Below, piece by piece: positions 13,773-22,393 of a DNA stretch of 30,284 nt. This DNA is from an uncultured Acetatifactor sp. (GTDB taxonomy: Bacteria; Bacillota; Clostridia; Lachnospirales; Lachnospiraceae). Both the position numbers and the translations under genes were made by a program. The notes under the pieces were generated by a model. It worked only from the letters and a program-made list of their open reading frames with translations, did no database searches and was not told the DNA's origin. The first letter of the stretch is position 1. Each line of letters starts with the position of its first letter. The DNA lies in the NCBI GenBank assembly GCA_904501885.1, contig CAJGCP010000024.1:1-30284 (forward strand), written 5' to 3'.

Positions 13773-15002
13773 ATGTCAAGGAATTTCCCACAACAAACAC
13801 AGAAAAAACAAATAGAGAAAAAGCAGGCAGAGAAAAAACGGCACATACAAAAAGCAGTTGATAAGAAAGAAAAGGTTTGTCCTGTATCAAGCAAATGCGG
13901 TGGCTGTAAATGGATCGACAAAGGCTATGAAGAACAGCTGAAGGCGAAGCAAACCAGATTTCGTAAACTGATGGAGCCCTTTGCACAGGCAGAGCCCATT
14001 ATAGGAATGGAGCAACCATTTCACTATCGCAATAAAGTACACGCGGTATTTGGCATGGATGCAAAGCATCATGTGATCTCCGGCACCTATGAGGAGAAGA
14101 CCCACAGGATCGTGCCCATCACTTCCTGTATGATTGAGAATCAAAAGGCAGACCAAATTATAGGGACGGTTAGAGAGTTGCTTCCGTCTTTTAAGATACG
14201 CCCCTACAATGAAGATACGGGATATGGGCTCCTGCGTCACGTGATGGTCCGTGTGGGACATTCGACCGGGCAGATTATGGTTGTTTTGGTACTGGCTTCC
14301 CCAATTTTGCCTTCCAAAAATAATTTTGCCAAGGCGCTTCTAAAGGTCCATCCTGAAATTACCACCATTGTAGTGAATGTAAATGACAGAAAAACAAGCA
14401 TGGTTTTGGGGGACAAAGAGCAGGTCATCTATGGCAAAGGATATATAGAGGACGTGCTATGTGGCAAAACCTTCCGCATATCTCCAAAATCTTTCTATCA
14501 GGTAAATCCTCTGCAGACGGAAAAACTGTATGGCAAAGCCATGGAGTATGCAGGACTGACAGGCACGGAAACGGTGCTTGATGCATATTGTGGTACCGGC
14601 ACCATCGGTATGATTGCGGCAGATAAGGCAAACCATGTGATTGGCGTGGAATTAAACAAAGACGCCGTTCGTGATGCGGTGCAGAATGCGAAAAGAAACG
14701 ATATTTCCAACATCCGTTTTTATCAGAATGATGCCGGCAAGTTCTTGGTGGAGATGGCAGGACAGGGTGCCCAACTGGATGTGCTTATGATGGATCCGCC
14801 CAGAAGCGGCAGTGATGAAGCCTTTTTAAGTTCCGTGGTAAAGATAAGACCGAAGAAGGTTGTGTACATTTCCTGTGAGCCGGACACACTGGTGAGGGAT
14901 TTGAAATATCTTACGAAAAATGGGTTCAAAGTAGACAGATGTGTGGCGGTGGATATGTTCCCTTTTACAGAGTCGTTGGAGGCAGTCGTAGTGCTGTCTT
15001 AA
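13773..15002 (+). CDS. SAM-dependent RNA m5U methyltransferase, RlmD/TrmA family
   Basis: Enzymes of this family methylate C5 of a uridine in rRNA or tRNA. The 409-residue protein has an iron-sulfur cysteine set, C36-x5-C42-xx-C45 with a fourth at about C119, as in RlmD. It also has the SAM motif DAYCGTGTIG (270-279), DPPRSG (341-346) and the catalytic cysteine C368 in YISCEP. The usual N-terminal TRAM domain is missing and replaced by a lysine/glutamine-rich stretch of 35 residues. The start at ATG 13773 is set by GGGAGGT at 13763-13769; an in-frame ATG at 13701 lies in the tRNA terminator. The target base (U747, U1939 or U54) cannot be decided here. Confidence 0.88.
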   Translation: MSRNFPQQTQKKQIEKKQAEKKRHIQKAVDKKEKVCPVSSKCGGCKWIDKGYEEQLKAKQTRFRKLMEPFAQAEPIIGMEQPFHYRNKVHAVFGMDAKHHVISGTYEEKTHRIVPITSCMIENQKADQIIGTVRELLPSFKIRPYNEDTGYGLLRHVMVRVGHSTGQIMVVLVLASPILPSKNNFAKALLKVHPEITTIVVNVNDRKTSMVLGDKEQVIYGKGYIEDVLCGKTFRISPKSFYQVNPLQTEKLYGKAMEYAGLTGTETVLDAYCGTGTIGMIAADKANHVIGVELNKDAVRDAVQNAKRNDISNIRFYQNDAGKFLVEMAGQGAQLDVLMMDPPRSGSDEAFLSSVVKIRPKKVVYISCEPDTLVRDLKYLTKNGFKVDRCVAVDMFPFTESLEAVVVLS

Positions 15003-15039
15003 TGATTTAAATCCTGTTATTTTCAGGGGCTGTTATGTA

Positions 15040-15068
15040 TTGACATGTGTCTAAAATGAGTATAAAAT
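15040..15068 (+). promoter_or_regulatory. groESL promoter, no CIRCE
   Basis: Perfect TTGACA (15040-15045), a 17-base spacer and TAAAAT (15063-15068). The 112 bases between the preceding stop and groES contain no TTAGCACTC-N9-GAGTGCTAA inverted repeat and no tandem CtsR heptamers. Confidence 0.7.
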
Positions 15069-15113
15069 CGGTAGGTGTAAATATAATGCTAATAAAGCAA
15101 GGAGATGAGTATT

Positions 15114-15398
15114 ATGAAATTAGTTCCTTTGGGAGACAGAGTTGTATTGAAGCAGTTGGTGGAGGAGGAAGCTACCAAATCCGGTATTGTTCTTCCCGGA
15201 CAGAATAAAGAGAAGCCCCAGCAGGCAGAAGTGATTGCAGTAGGTCCCGGCGGTATGGTGGACGGCAAAGAAGTGGCGATGCAAGTGAAGGTTGGCGATA
15301 ACGTAATCTATTCCAAGTATTCCGGAACCGAAGTAAAGTTGGACGGCGAAGAATACATTATCGTGAAGCAGGCTGATATTCTGGCTGTGATTCAATAA
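15114..15398 (+). CDS. groES: Co-chaperonin GroES
   Basis: A 94-residue lid of the GroEL chamber, starting MKLVPLGDRVVLK, with the mobile-loop region EEEATKSGIVLPGQN (17-31) and the conserved KVGDNVIYSKYSGTEV and EEYIIV. I start at ATG 15114 because AAGGAG (15099-15104) is at good distance; ATG 15105 abuts the Shine-Dalgarno. groEL follows 30 bases later in the same operon. Confidence 0.96.
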   Translation: MKLVPLGDRVVLKQLVEEEATKSGIVLPGQNKEKPQQAEVIAVGPGGMVDGKEVAMQVKVGDNVIYSKYSGTEVKLDGEEYIIVKQADILAVIQ

Positions 15399-15428
15399 TC
15401 AGAAATAAATATATTTGGAGGCATAGAA

Positions 15429-17048
15429 ATGGCAAAGGAAATTAAGTATGGAGCAGAGGCTCGTGCAGCCTTGGAAGCAGGAGTAAATCAGCTTGCAAAT
15501 ACAGTGAGAGTAACCCTTGGACCTAAGGGTAGAAATGTGGTGCTGGATAAGTCTTTCGGAGCACCCCTAATCACCAATGACGGTGTGACCATAGCAAAAG
15601 AAATCGAATTGGAAGATGCGTTTGAAAATATGGGCGCACAGCTTGTAAAAGAAGTGGCAACCAAGACCAATGATGTGGCAGGTGACGGTACCACTACCGC
15701 TACTGTTTTGGCACAGGCAATGATCAATGCAGGTATGAAGAACCTGGCAGCAGGCGCAAACCCCATTATCTTAAGAAAGGGTATGAAGAAGGCGGCTGAC
15801 TGCGCAGTAGACGCCATCTCCCGTATGAGCCAGAAAGTAAACGGAAAAGAACATATCGCAAGAGTAGCAGCAATCTCTGCCGGAGACGAAGTGGTTGGTG
15901 AGTTGGTTGCTAACGCGATGGAAAAGGTAAGCGGAGACGGTGTTATCACCATCGAAGAATCCAAAACCATGCAGACTGAACTGGATCTGGTAGAAGGTAT
16001 GCAGTTCGACAGAGGATATATTTCCGCATATATGGCTACCGATATGGACAAAATGGAGGCTGTGTTAGACAATCCTTACATTTTGATTACAGATAAGAAG
16101 ATTTCCAATATTCAGGAAATCCTTCCCATCTTGGAGCAGATTGTACAGAGTGGTTCCAAACTTTTGATTATCGCAGAGGATGTTGAAGGCGAAGCTCTGA
16201 CCACTCTGATTGTCAACAAATTGCGTGGTACTTTCAGCGTAGTTGCTGTGAAGGCTCCCGGCTTTGGTGAGAGAAGAAAAGATATGCTTCAGGATATCGC
16301 AATTCTTACCGGCGGTATGGTGATTAGTTCCGAACTTGGCTATGAGCTTAAGGATGCGGATCTCTCCATGCTTGGTCGTGCAAAATCTGTGAAAGTACAG
16401 AAGGAAGCTACCGTTATCGTAGACGGCGAAGGCAACAAGGAAGAAATTGCATCCAGAGTGGCAGTGATCAAGAAGATGATCGAAGAAACCACTTCTGACT
16501 TTGATAGAGAGAAATTACAGGAAAGACTTGCTAAATTGGCAGGCGGTGTAGCTGTCATCCGTGTAGGTGCTGCTACCGAGACAGAAATGAAGGAAGCAAA
16601 GCTTCGTATGGAAGATGCTTTGGCAGCAACCAGAGCGGCAGTGGAAGAAGGTATCATCTGTGGTGGTGGTTCCGCATACATCCATGCATCCAAGGAAGTG
16701 TCTGCATTGGTAGAAAGCCTGGATGGCGATGAGAAGACCGGTGCGCAGATCGTACTTAAGGCATTGGAAGCACCTTTGTATCACATTGCAGCAAATGCAG
16801 GTTTGGAAGGCAGTGTTATCATCAATAAGGTTCGCGAATCTGAAGTGGGTATTGGTTTCAATGCCTTGACTGAAGAGTATGTGGATATGGTGAAGGCCGG
16901 CATCCTGGATCCTGCAAAGGTAACCAGAAGTGCTTTGCAGAATGCAACCAGTGTTGCAAGCACCATGCTGACAACCGAAAGTGTTGTTGCTAACATCAAA
17001 GAAGAAACTCCTGCAATGCCCGCAGGTGGTATGGGCGGTATGATGTAA
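15429..17048 (+). CDS. groEL: Chaperonin GroEL
   Basis: A 539-residue ATP-driven folding chaperone that forms the double heptameric ring. It has the nucleotide-binding GDGTTTATVLA (about 86-96), a full equatorial-intermediate-apical domain order, and the glycine-methionine C-terminal tail GGMGGMM. TTGGAGGC precedes the ATG. The next promoter (rimP) is 40 bases after the stop; no obvious terminator is seen between them. Confidence 0.98.
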   Translation: MAKEIKYGAEARAALEAGVNQLANTVRVTLGPKGRNVVLDKSFGAPLITNDGVTIAKEIELEDAFENMGAQLVKEVATKTNDVAGDGTTTATVLAQAMINAGMKNLAAGANPIILRKGMKKAADCAVDAISRMSQKVNGKEHIARVAAISAGDEVVGELVANAMEKVSGDGVITIEESKTMQTELDLVEGMQFDRGYISAYMATDMDKMEAVLDNPYILITDKKISNIQEILPILEQIVQSGSKLLIIAEDVEGEALTTLIVNKLRGTFSVVAVKAPGFGERRKDMLQDIAILTGGMVISSELGYELKDADLSMLGRAKSVKVQKEATVIVDGEGNKEEIASRVAVIKKMIEETTSDFDREKLQERLAKLAGGVAVIRVGAATETEMKEAKLRMEDALAATRAAVEEGIICGGGSAYIHASKEVSALVESLDGDEKTGAQIVLKALEAPLYHIAANAGLEGSVIINKVRESEVGIGFNALTEEYVDMVKAGILDPAKVTRSALQNATSVASTMLTTESVVANIKEETPAMPAGGMGGMM

Positions 17049-17087
17049 GTTGTCCCCGGAAGAAACTTGGGAAAATGCAAATTTCCG

Positions 17088-17116
17088 TTGACATTTCCTA
17101 AATTTGGGTCTATACT
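17088..17116 (+). promoter_or_regulatory. Promoter of the rimP-nusA-infB operon
   Basis: Perfect TTGACA (17088-17093), a 17-base spacer and TATACT (17111-17116). It leads into a leader of about 90 bases. Confidence 0.8.
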
Positions 17117-17142
17117 AAATATGTTAATACAGTAAATTAAGT

Positions 17143-17170
17143 TTAAGAGTGGCCTCGCGGTCACTCTTAA
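17143..17170 (+). promoter_or_regulatory. Leader hairpin upstream of rimP
   Basis: TTAAGAGTGGCC/GGTCACTCTTAA forms a 12-bp stem (one G-U) with a TCGC loop. The following CTTTATGTTG is not a good U-tract, so it may be an attenuator, a protein-binding site or a processing site. It ends 44 bases before the rimP ATG. Confidence 0.6.
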
Positions 17171-17214
17171 CTTTATGTTGAGGGTATTTCACAACACAAA
17201 ATAAGGAGGAAAAG

Positions 17215-17679
17215 ATGTCCCGCAGAGAAGATTACGAAGCAAAAACCGAAGAACTTCTGCAACCCATTGCAGAAGCAAATGGTGTGATAATTTACGATGT
17301 GGAATATGTGAAGGAGGGAAGCGATTATTATCTTCGCACCTTCATCGACAAACCCGGAGGAGTGTTTATCCAAGATTGCGAAAATGTCAGCAGAGCGCTG
17401 TCCGATGCATTGGATGAACATGACTTTATCCCGGATGCTTATATCCTGGAGGTAAGCAGTCCCGGACTTGGCAGAACGCTGAAAAAAGATAAGCATCTTC
17501 AATACAGCATGGGAGAAGATGTGGAAATCAAACTGTTTAAGCCTATCGATGGCTCCAAGGAGCATGCAGGGGCGTTGGCAGGTTTTGATGCAGAGACAAT
17601 CACCATCAAGGTGGGAGAAGAAACAAAGGTATTTAACAGAAAAGAAATAGCGCTCATTCGCCTGGCCCTTGATTTTTAG
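17215..17679 (+). CDS. rimP: Ribosome maturation factor RimP
   Basis: A 154-residue protein needed for 30S subunit maturation. It begins with the alpha/beta N-terminal domain, including VIIYDVEYVKEGSDYYLRTFID, and the conserved LEVSSPGLGRTLKKDKH (about 79-95), followed by an SH3-like C-terminal domain. AAGGAGG is six bases before the ATG. First gene of the nusA operon in the order usual for Bacillota. Confidence 0.95.
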   Translation: MSRREDYEAKTEELLQPIAEANGVIIYDVEYVKEGSDYYLRTFIDKPGGVFIQDCENVSRALSDALDEHDFIPDAYILEVSSPGLGRTLKKDKHLQYSMGEDVEIKLFKPIDGSKEHAGALAGFDAETITIKVGEETKVFNRKEIALIRLALDF

Positions 17680-17736
17680 GCAGGCATGATAAATAAACGA
17701 ACATACAAAAGGCTTTTGGCCGGAATGGAGGATAGA

Positions 17737-18888
17737 ATGAACAAGGAATTGATGGAAGCACTTGATATTTTGGAGAAGGAGAAAGAGATCAGCAAAGAGA
17801 CCCTCTTTGAAGCGATTGAAAACTCATTGTTGACTGCATGCAAGAACCACTTTGGCAAGGCAGACAATGTGCGCGTACAGATCGACAGAGAAACCGGCGA
17901 CTTTTTGGTTTGGGCTGAGAGAGAAGTAGTTGCTGAGGCAGAGGATGTAGAGGATAGCTGTCTTCAGATTGCACTTGCAGATGCAAAGGCAATTTCTTCT
18001 AAGGCAAAAGTTGGCGATATCCTGAATGTAGAGATTAAGTCCAAGGAGTTTGGACGTATTGCCGCACAGAATGCAAAGAACGTGATTTTACAGAAGATTC
18101 GCGAAGAAGAGAGAAGCGTTATCTATAATCAATATTTTGAAAAAGAGAAAGACATTGCAACCGGTGTAGTACAGAGAATGGTTGGTAAGAATATCAGCAT
18201 TAACCTAGGTAAGGCTGATGCAATGTTGGCAGAGAGTGAACAGGTAAAGGGTGAGGTGTTCAAGGCCAACGAGCGTATCAAGGTATACGTTTTGGAAGTA
18301 AAGAATACTCCGAAGGGACCTCGTATCAATGTGAGCCGTACCCATCCGGAGTTGGTAAAGAGACTGTTCGAATCTGAAGTGACTGAGATCAAGGATGGTA
18401 CCGTTGAAATTATGAGCATTGCCCGTGAAGCCGGAAGCCGTACCAAGATTGCGGTATGGAGCAATAACCCGAATGTTGATGCAGTGGGTGCTTGCGTAGG
18501 TATGAACGGTGCCAGAGTCAATGCCATTGTAGATGAATTGCGCGGTGAGAAGATTGATATTGTGAACTGGGATGAGAACCCCGGTAACCTGATTCAGAAT
18601 GCTTTGTCCCCCGCAAAGATTGTGGCAGTATTCGCAGATCCTGACGAGAAGACAGCTAAGGTAGTAGTACCTGATTATCAGTTGTCCCTTGCCATCGGTA
18701 AGGAAGGACAGAATGCAAGACTGGCTGCAAGATTGACCGGTTATAAGATTGATATCAAATCTGAGACCCAGGCTAAGGACGCACCCGGATTCCGTTATGA
18801 AGATTATATCGACGAGGGCGATTATGATGAGTATGAAGAATACGAAGAGTATGAGTCCAACGAAGAATACGAGGCATACGAAGAGTAA
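17737..18888 (+). CDS. nusA: Transcription termination/antitermination factor NusA
   Basis: NusA binds RNA polymerase and modulates pausing, termination and antitermination. GGAGG at 17727-17731 places the start at ATG 17737, although the frame is open from 17686. The 383-residue protein has the polymerase-binding N-terminal domain (about 1-130), an S1 domain (about 135-200) and two KH domains with GMNGAR (255-260) and GKEGQN (321-326). As in Bacillota generally there are no C-terminal acidic AR repeats, but residues 352-383 form an acidic, tyrosine-rich tail of repeating EYEEYE units. The stop overlaps the ylxR start by one base. Confidence 0.96.
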   Translation: MNKELMEALDILEKEKEISKETLFEAIENSLLTACKNHFGKADNVRVQIDRETGDFLVWAEREVVAEAEDVEDSCLQIALADAKAISSKAKVGDILNVEIKSKEFGRIAAQNAKNVILQKIREEERSVIYNQYFEKEKDIATGVVQRMVGKNISINLGKADAMLAESEQVKGEVFKANERIKVYVLEVKNTPKGPRINVSRTHPELVKRLFESEVTEIKDGTVEIMSIAREAGSRTKIAVWSNNPNVDAVGACVGMNGARVNAIVDELRGEKIDIVNWDENPGNLIQNALSPAKIVAVFADPDEKTAKVVVPDYQLSLAIGKEGQNARLAARLTGYKIDIKSETQAKDAPGFRYEDYIDEGDYDEYEEYEEYESNEEYEAYEE

Positions 18889-19160
18889 TGGCAAAAAAAG
18901 TTCCTTTGAGACAGTGTATTGGCTGTGGAGAAATGAAAGATAAAAAGGAAATGATGAGAGTCCTGAAAACCGCCGAGGGCGAAATTTGTTTGGACGCAAC
19001 AGGCAAGAAAAACGGCAGAGGTGCATATCTTTGCAAGAGTATGGATTGCCTACAGGCGGCAGCAAAGAATAAAGGGCTGGAGCGTTCCTTTAAAATGAGT
19101 ATTCCCAAGGAAGTATATCCCTCTTTAGAAAAGGAGTTTGAACATCTTGAAATGCAGTAA
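18888..19160 (+). CDS. ylxR: YlxR/RnpM family RNA-binding protein (DUF448)
   Basis: A 90-residue protein with the family signature PLRQCIGCGEMKDKKEMMR (about 6-24) and the later GRGAYLCKS. The B. subtilis homologue has been described as RnpM, a modulator of RNase P. The ATG overlaps the nusA stop by one base, and the 3' end overlaps the next gene, so nusA, ylxR and ylxQ are translationally coupled. Assignment by motif and by conserved position between nusA and infB. Confidence 0.93.
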   Translation: MAKKVPLRQCIGCGEMKDKKEMMRVLKTAEGEICLDATGKKNGRGAYLCKSMDCLQAAAKNKGLERSFKMSIPKEVYPSLEKEFEHLEMQ

Positions 19161-19455
19161 AGTATTATCGCTGCTGGGAATTGCCATGAGAGGCAGAAAT
19201 CTGGTCAGTGGTGAATTTCAGACATTGGAAGCAATCAAAAAAGGTACGGCGATGTTGGTCATCGTAGCCGAAGACGCCTCGGATAACACAAAAAAGCTAT
19301 TTCACGACAAAAGTTCTTTTTATGAGGTGCCTGTTGTAGATTTTGGCACCAAGGAAGAACTGGGCCGATCGATTGGAAAAGATATAAGGTCGGCACTGGC
19401 AATTTGTGATCCGGGACTGGCAGACGCAGTCGTAAAACAACTGAACCAGAAATAA
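19147..19455 (+). CDS. ylxQ: YlxQ, L7Ae-type RNA-binding protein
   Basis: A protein of about 102 residues of the L7Ae/L30e fold, which usually binds kink-turn RNA. SKVLSLLGIAMRGRNLVSG at the N-terminus and VIVAEDASDNTKK match the family. The start is probably TTG 19147: AAGGAG (19131-19136) is 10 bases upstream, whereas the TTG at 19138 is only one base from it, and no ATG is available before residue 15. It overlaps ylxR by 14 bases. The cellular target is not established. Confidence 0.87.
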   Translation: MKCSKVLSLLGIAMRGRNLVSGEFQTLEAIKKGTAMLVIVAEDASDNTKKLFHDKSSFYEVPVVDFGTKEELGRSIGKDIRSALAICDPGLADAVVKQLNQK

Positions 19456-19485
19456 GATGCCGTAAGGCGGAAATGGAGGAAGCGA

Positions 19486-22392
19486 ATGGCAAAAATAAAA
19501 GTACATGAATTGGCCAAAGAATTAGATAAACAGAGCAAAGATATTATTGCTTTTTTACAGGAAAAAGGGATTGAAGCAAAGGCTGCACAGAGTTCCATCG
19601 AGGATGACGCTGCACTTATGGTGCGCAAAGCATTCGGCAAGGTAGAAGAGCCCAAGGCGGCGCCTGCACCCAAGGCAGAGCCTCCCAAGGCAGAGGCTCC
19701 CAAGGAGGAAGCACCCAAAGCGGCTCCGGCAGCACCTGCAGAGGCCCCAAAGAAAAAGAAAACGATTATCATCGTGAACAATCAGCAGAATTCCAGAATG
19801 CCGGGACAGCATCCTGCGCAGGGAGGAAACAATAGACCCCAGGGAGGATATCAGCAAGGCAGACCCGGAGATAGACTAGTGGATAGAAGACCCGCAGGTC
19901 AGGCACCGGTGCGTCCTGCCATTAAGCCCCTAACCCCTCCTTCTCCCACACCTTCTGTGCAGATGGTGAGTTCGAAACCTCAGCCAAAGCCGGCTCCCGC
20001 ACCTTCCGTGGAAGCACCTAAGGCAGAGCCTGTAGCGACTCCCGTACAGGAGAGACCTCAGAAAGAGGAGAACAGAGGATTTGAGAAACCTGTGAGACAG
20101 GAAGGTGACCGTACCGACAGACCGGTTCGCAATGATAGACCGGACAGAGGTGAGCGTCCGGACAGAGGTGAACGTCCTGACAGAGGACAGGGAAATCGTC
20201 CCTACGGCGACAGACCTGCAAGAGACAACAGTTTCCGTAAGCCTCAAGGAGAGGGCTTCCAGCGTGGTGAGCGACAGGACCGTCCCGACAGAGGGCAGTT
20301 CCAAGGTAGACCCGGTCAGAGACCTTTTGGTGACAGACCACAGCGTGGTTTTGAGGATAAAGATAAAGATCAGCCCGGACGTAACTTTGGCGGCAGAGAT
20401 GGTCGTGGTCAGGGTGGCAGAGATGGCCGTGGCCAGGGTGGACGTGGCTTTGGCGGTGATGTCACTCCTGTGAAGGAAATGGAAAAGAAAAACGGGGAAG
20501 ACAAGAGAAGAGCAAATAGCCAGGAGAAGGATAAGCGCTCCAAGAAAGATCATATCTACGAAGAAGAGGATATGATGAAGAATAAACCCGGCAGATTCAT
20601 CAAGCCCGAGAAGAAAAAAGAGGAAGTGGTAGAGGAAGTAATCAAAGTCATCACCCTTCCCGAAGTGATTACCATCAAGGAATTGGCTGAAAAGATGAAA
20701 ATGCAGCCTGCAGTCATCATCAAGAAATTATTTATGGAAGGCAAGATTGTCACCTTAAATCAGGAGATTTCTTATGAAGATGCAGAGAATATTGCAATGG
20801 AATACGAGATTCTTTGTGAGAAGGAAGTAAAGGTAGATGTCATCGAAGAACTCCTGAAGGAGGAAGACGAGGACGAAGCAAACATGGTGGAAAGACCTCC
20901 CGTTATCTGTGTTATGGGTCATGTCGATCATGGTAAAACTTCCCTTTTGGATGCTATCAGAAAGACCAATGTCACAGATCGTGAGGCCGGCGGTATTACA
21001 CAGCATATCGGTGCGTATACTGTAAGTATTAACGGTAAGAAGATTACTTTCTTGGATACACCCGGACATGAGGCCTTTACTGCAATGCGTATGCGTGGTG
21101 CAAACTCCACAGATATCGCAATCCTGGTAGTGGCAGCAGACGATGGCGTGAAGCCCCAGACCATTGAGGCAATCAGCCATGCAAAGGCAGCCGGCATCGA
21201 AATTATCGTTGCAGTGAATAAAATTGATAAGCCCACGGCAAATGTGGAGCGTGTAAAACAGGAATTGACCGAGTACGAATTGGTTGCAACTGACTGGGGC
21301 GGCTCCACAGAATTTGTTCCCGTGTCTGCCAAAGCAGGTACCGGTATTGAAGATTTGCTGGAAACCATTCTGTTGACTGCAGAAATTCTGGAGTTGAAGG
21401 CAAATCCCAACCGTCAGGCAAGAGGTCTTGTGATTGAGGCGGAATTGGACAAAGGACGTGGTCCTGTGGCTACTGTACTGGTGCAGAAGGGTACCCTGCA
21501 TGTGGGTGACTTTATCTCTGCAGGTGCTTGCTACGGTAAGGTAAGAGCCATGATTGACGACAAGGGCAAACGTGTGAAAGAGGCAACTCCTTCCACTCCT
21601 GTTGAGATATTAGGTCTTTCCGACGTTCCTTCTGCAGGTGAAGTATTCCTGTCTCATGAGAATGATAAGACGGCGAAAAGTTATGCCGAGACTTACAAGG
21701 CAGATAGCAAAGAGAAGAAGTTGGAAGAAACCAAGGGCAGAATGTCTTTGGATGACCTCTTCAGCCAGATTCAGGAAGGCAATTTGAAAGAACTGAACCT
21801 GATTGTCAAAGCAGATGTTCAGGGTAGCGTAGAGGCTGTAAAACAGTCCTTGCTGAAACTTTCCAACGAGGAAGTTGTGGTGAAATGTATCCATGGTGGT
21901 GTTGGTGCCATCAACGAATCTGATGTCAGCCTGGCAAGTGCTTCTAATGCAATTATCATCGGCTTCAATGTGAAGGCAGATGTGACCGCAAAAGCCACTG
22001 CAGACCAGGAAGGCGTAGATGTAAGACTTTACAGTGTAATCTATCAGGCAATCGAGGATATCGAGGCTGCCATGAAGGGTATGCTGGATCCTGTCTTCGA
22101 GGAGAAGATTATCGGTCATGCAGAAGTTCGTCAGGTATTCAAGGCTTCTCAGATTGGTAACATTGCAGGTTCCTACGTTACAAGCGGTATTATGCAGAGA
22201 GGCTGCAAGGTCCGCATCCGTCGTGGTGACGAGCAGATTTATGAAGGCACACTGGCATCCTTGAAGAGATTTAAGGATGATGTGAAGGAAGTGAAGGAAG
22301 GCTTCGAATGTGGTTTGGTATTTGAAGGCTTTGATCAGATTCAGGAATTCGATACCGTAGAAGCTTATGTAATGGTAGAGGTGCCCAGATAA
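19486..22392 (+). CDS. infB: Translation initiation factor IF-2
   Basis: A GTPase that brings fMet-tRNA to the 30S subunit and promotes subunit joining. The 968-residue protein has an N-terminal IF2N domain (about 1-52). A long disordered region follows (about 53-380): first alanine/proline/lysine-rich, then arginine/aspartate/glycine-rich, including three perfect-frame RPDRGE/Q repeats (218-235). A second IF2N-like domain spans about 390-455. The G domain has GHVDHGKT (478-485), DTPGHEAF and NKIDKP, then domains II, III and the tRNA-binding C-terminal domain. GGAGG lies before the ATG. Gene order after ylxQ and before rbfA is standard. Confidence 0.97.
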   Translation: MAKIKVHELAKELDKQSKDIIAFLQEKGIEAKAAQSSIEDDAALMVRKAFGKVEEPKAAPAPKAEPPKAEAPKEEAPKAAPAAPAEAPKKKKTIIIVNNQQNSRMPGQHPAQGGNNRPQGGYQQGRPGDRLVDRRPAGQAPVRPAIKPLTPPSPTPSVQMVSSKPQPKPAPAPSVEAPKAEPVATPVQERPQKEENRGFEKPVRQEGDRTDRPVRNDRPDRGERPDRGERPDRGQGNRPYGDRPARDNSFRKPQGEGFQRGERQDRPDRGQFQGRPGQRPFGDRPQRGFEDKDKDQPGRNFGGRDGRGQGGRDGRGQGGRGFGGDVTPVKEMEKKNGEDKRRANSQEKDKRSKKDHIYEEEDMMKNKPGRFIKPEKKKEEVVEEVIKVITLPEVITIKELAEKMKMQPAVIIKKLFMEGKIVTLNQEISYEDAENIAMEYEILCEKEVKVDVIEELLKEEDEDEANMVERPPVICVMGHVDHGKTSLLDAIRKTNVTDREAGGITQHIGAYTVSINGKKITFLDTPGHEAFTAMRMRGANSTDIAILVVAADDGVKPQTIEAISHAKAAGIEIIVAVNKIDKPTANVERVKQELTEYELVATDWGGSTEFVPVSAKAGTGIEDLLETILLTAEILELKANPNRQARGLVIEAELDKGRGPVATVLVQKGTLHVGDFISAGACYGKVRAMIDDKGKRVKEATPSTPVEILGLSDVPSAGEVFLSHENDKTAKSYAETYKADSKEKKLEETKGRMSLDDLFSQIQEGNLKELNLIVKADVQGSVEAVKQSLLKLSNEEVVVKCIHGGVGAINESDVSLASASNAIIIGFNVKADVTAKATADQEGVDVRLYSVIYQAIEDIEAAMKGMLDPVFEEKIIGHAEVRQVFKASQIGNIAGSYVTSGIMQRGCKVRIRRGDEQIYEGTLASLKRFKDDVKEVKEGFECGLVFEGFDQIQEFDTVEAYVMVEVPR
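20137..20190 (+). repeat. Three in-frame 18-bp repeats in infB
   Basis: Units at 20137-20154, 20155-20172 and 20173-20190 each encode RPDRGE or RPDRGQ, with two to three base differences between copies. They lie in the disordered region of IF-2 and are the core of a wider Arg/Asp/Gly-rich block. Confidence 0.85.
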
Positions 22393-22393
22393 T

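Noticed and set aside
13628..13921. 97-aa minus-strand frame ending in GGIRTRDLRLPKTAL
   Set aside because: This is the well-known spurious translation of a tRNA gene in reverse; the tRNA-Pro explains it.
15060..15100. Possible CIRCE remnant (ATGCTAAT) before groES
   Set aside because: Only one degenerate half-site is present; no matching TTAGCACTC-like partner at the right distance.
19640..20460. CRISPR-like or mobile repeat array
   Set aside because: The repeats are in-frame coding repeats within the disordered part of infB, not spaced identical repeats with unique spacers.
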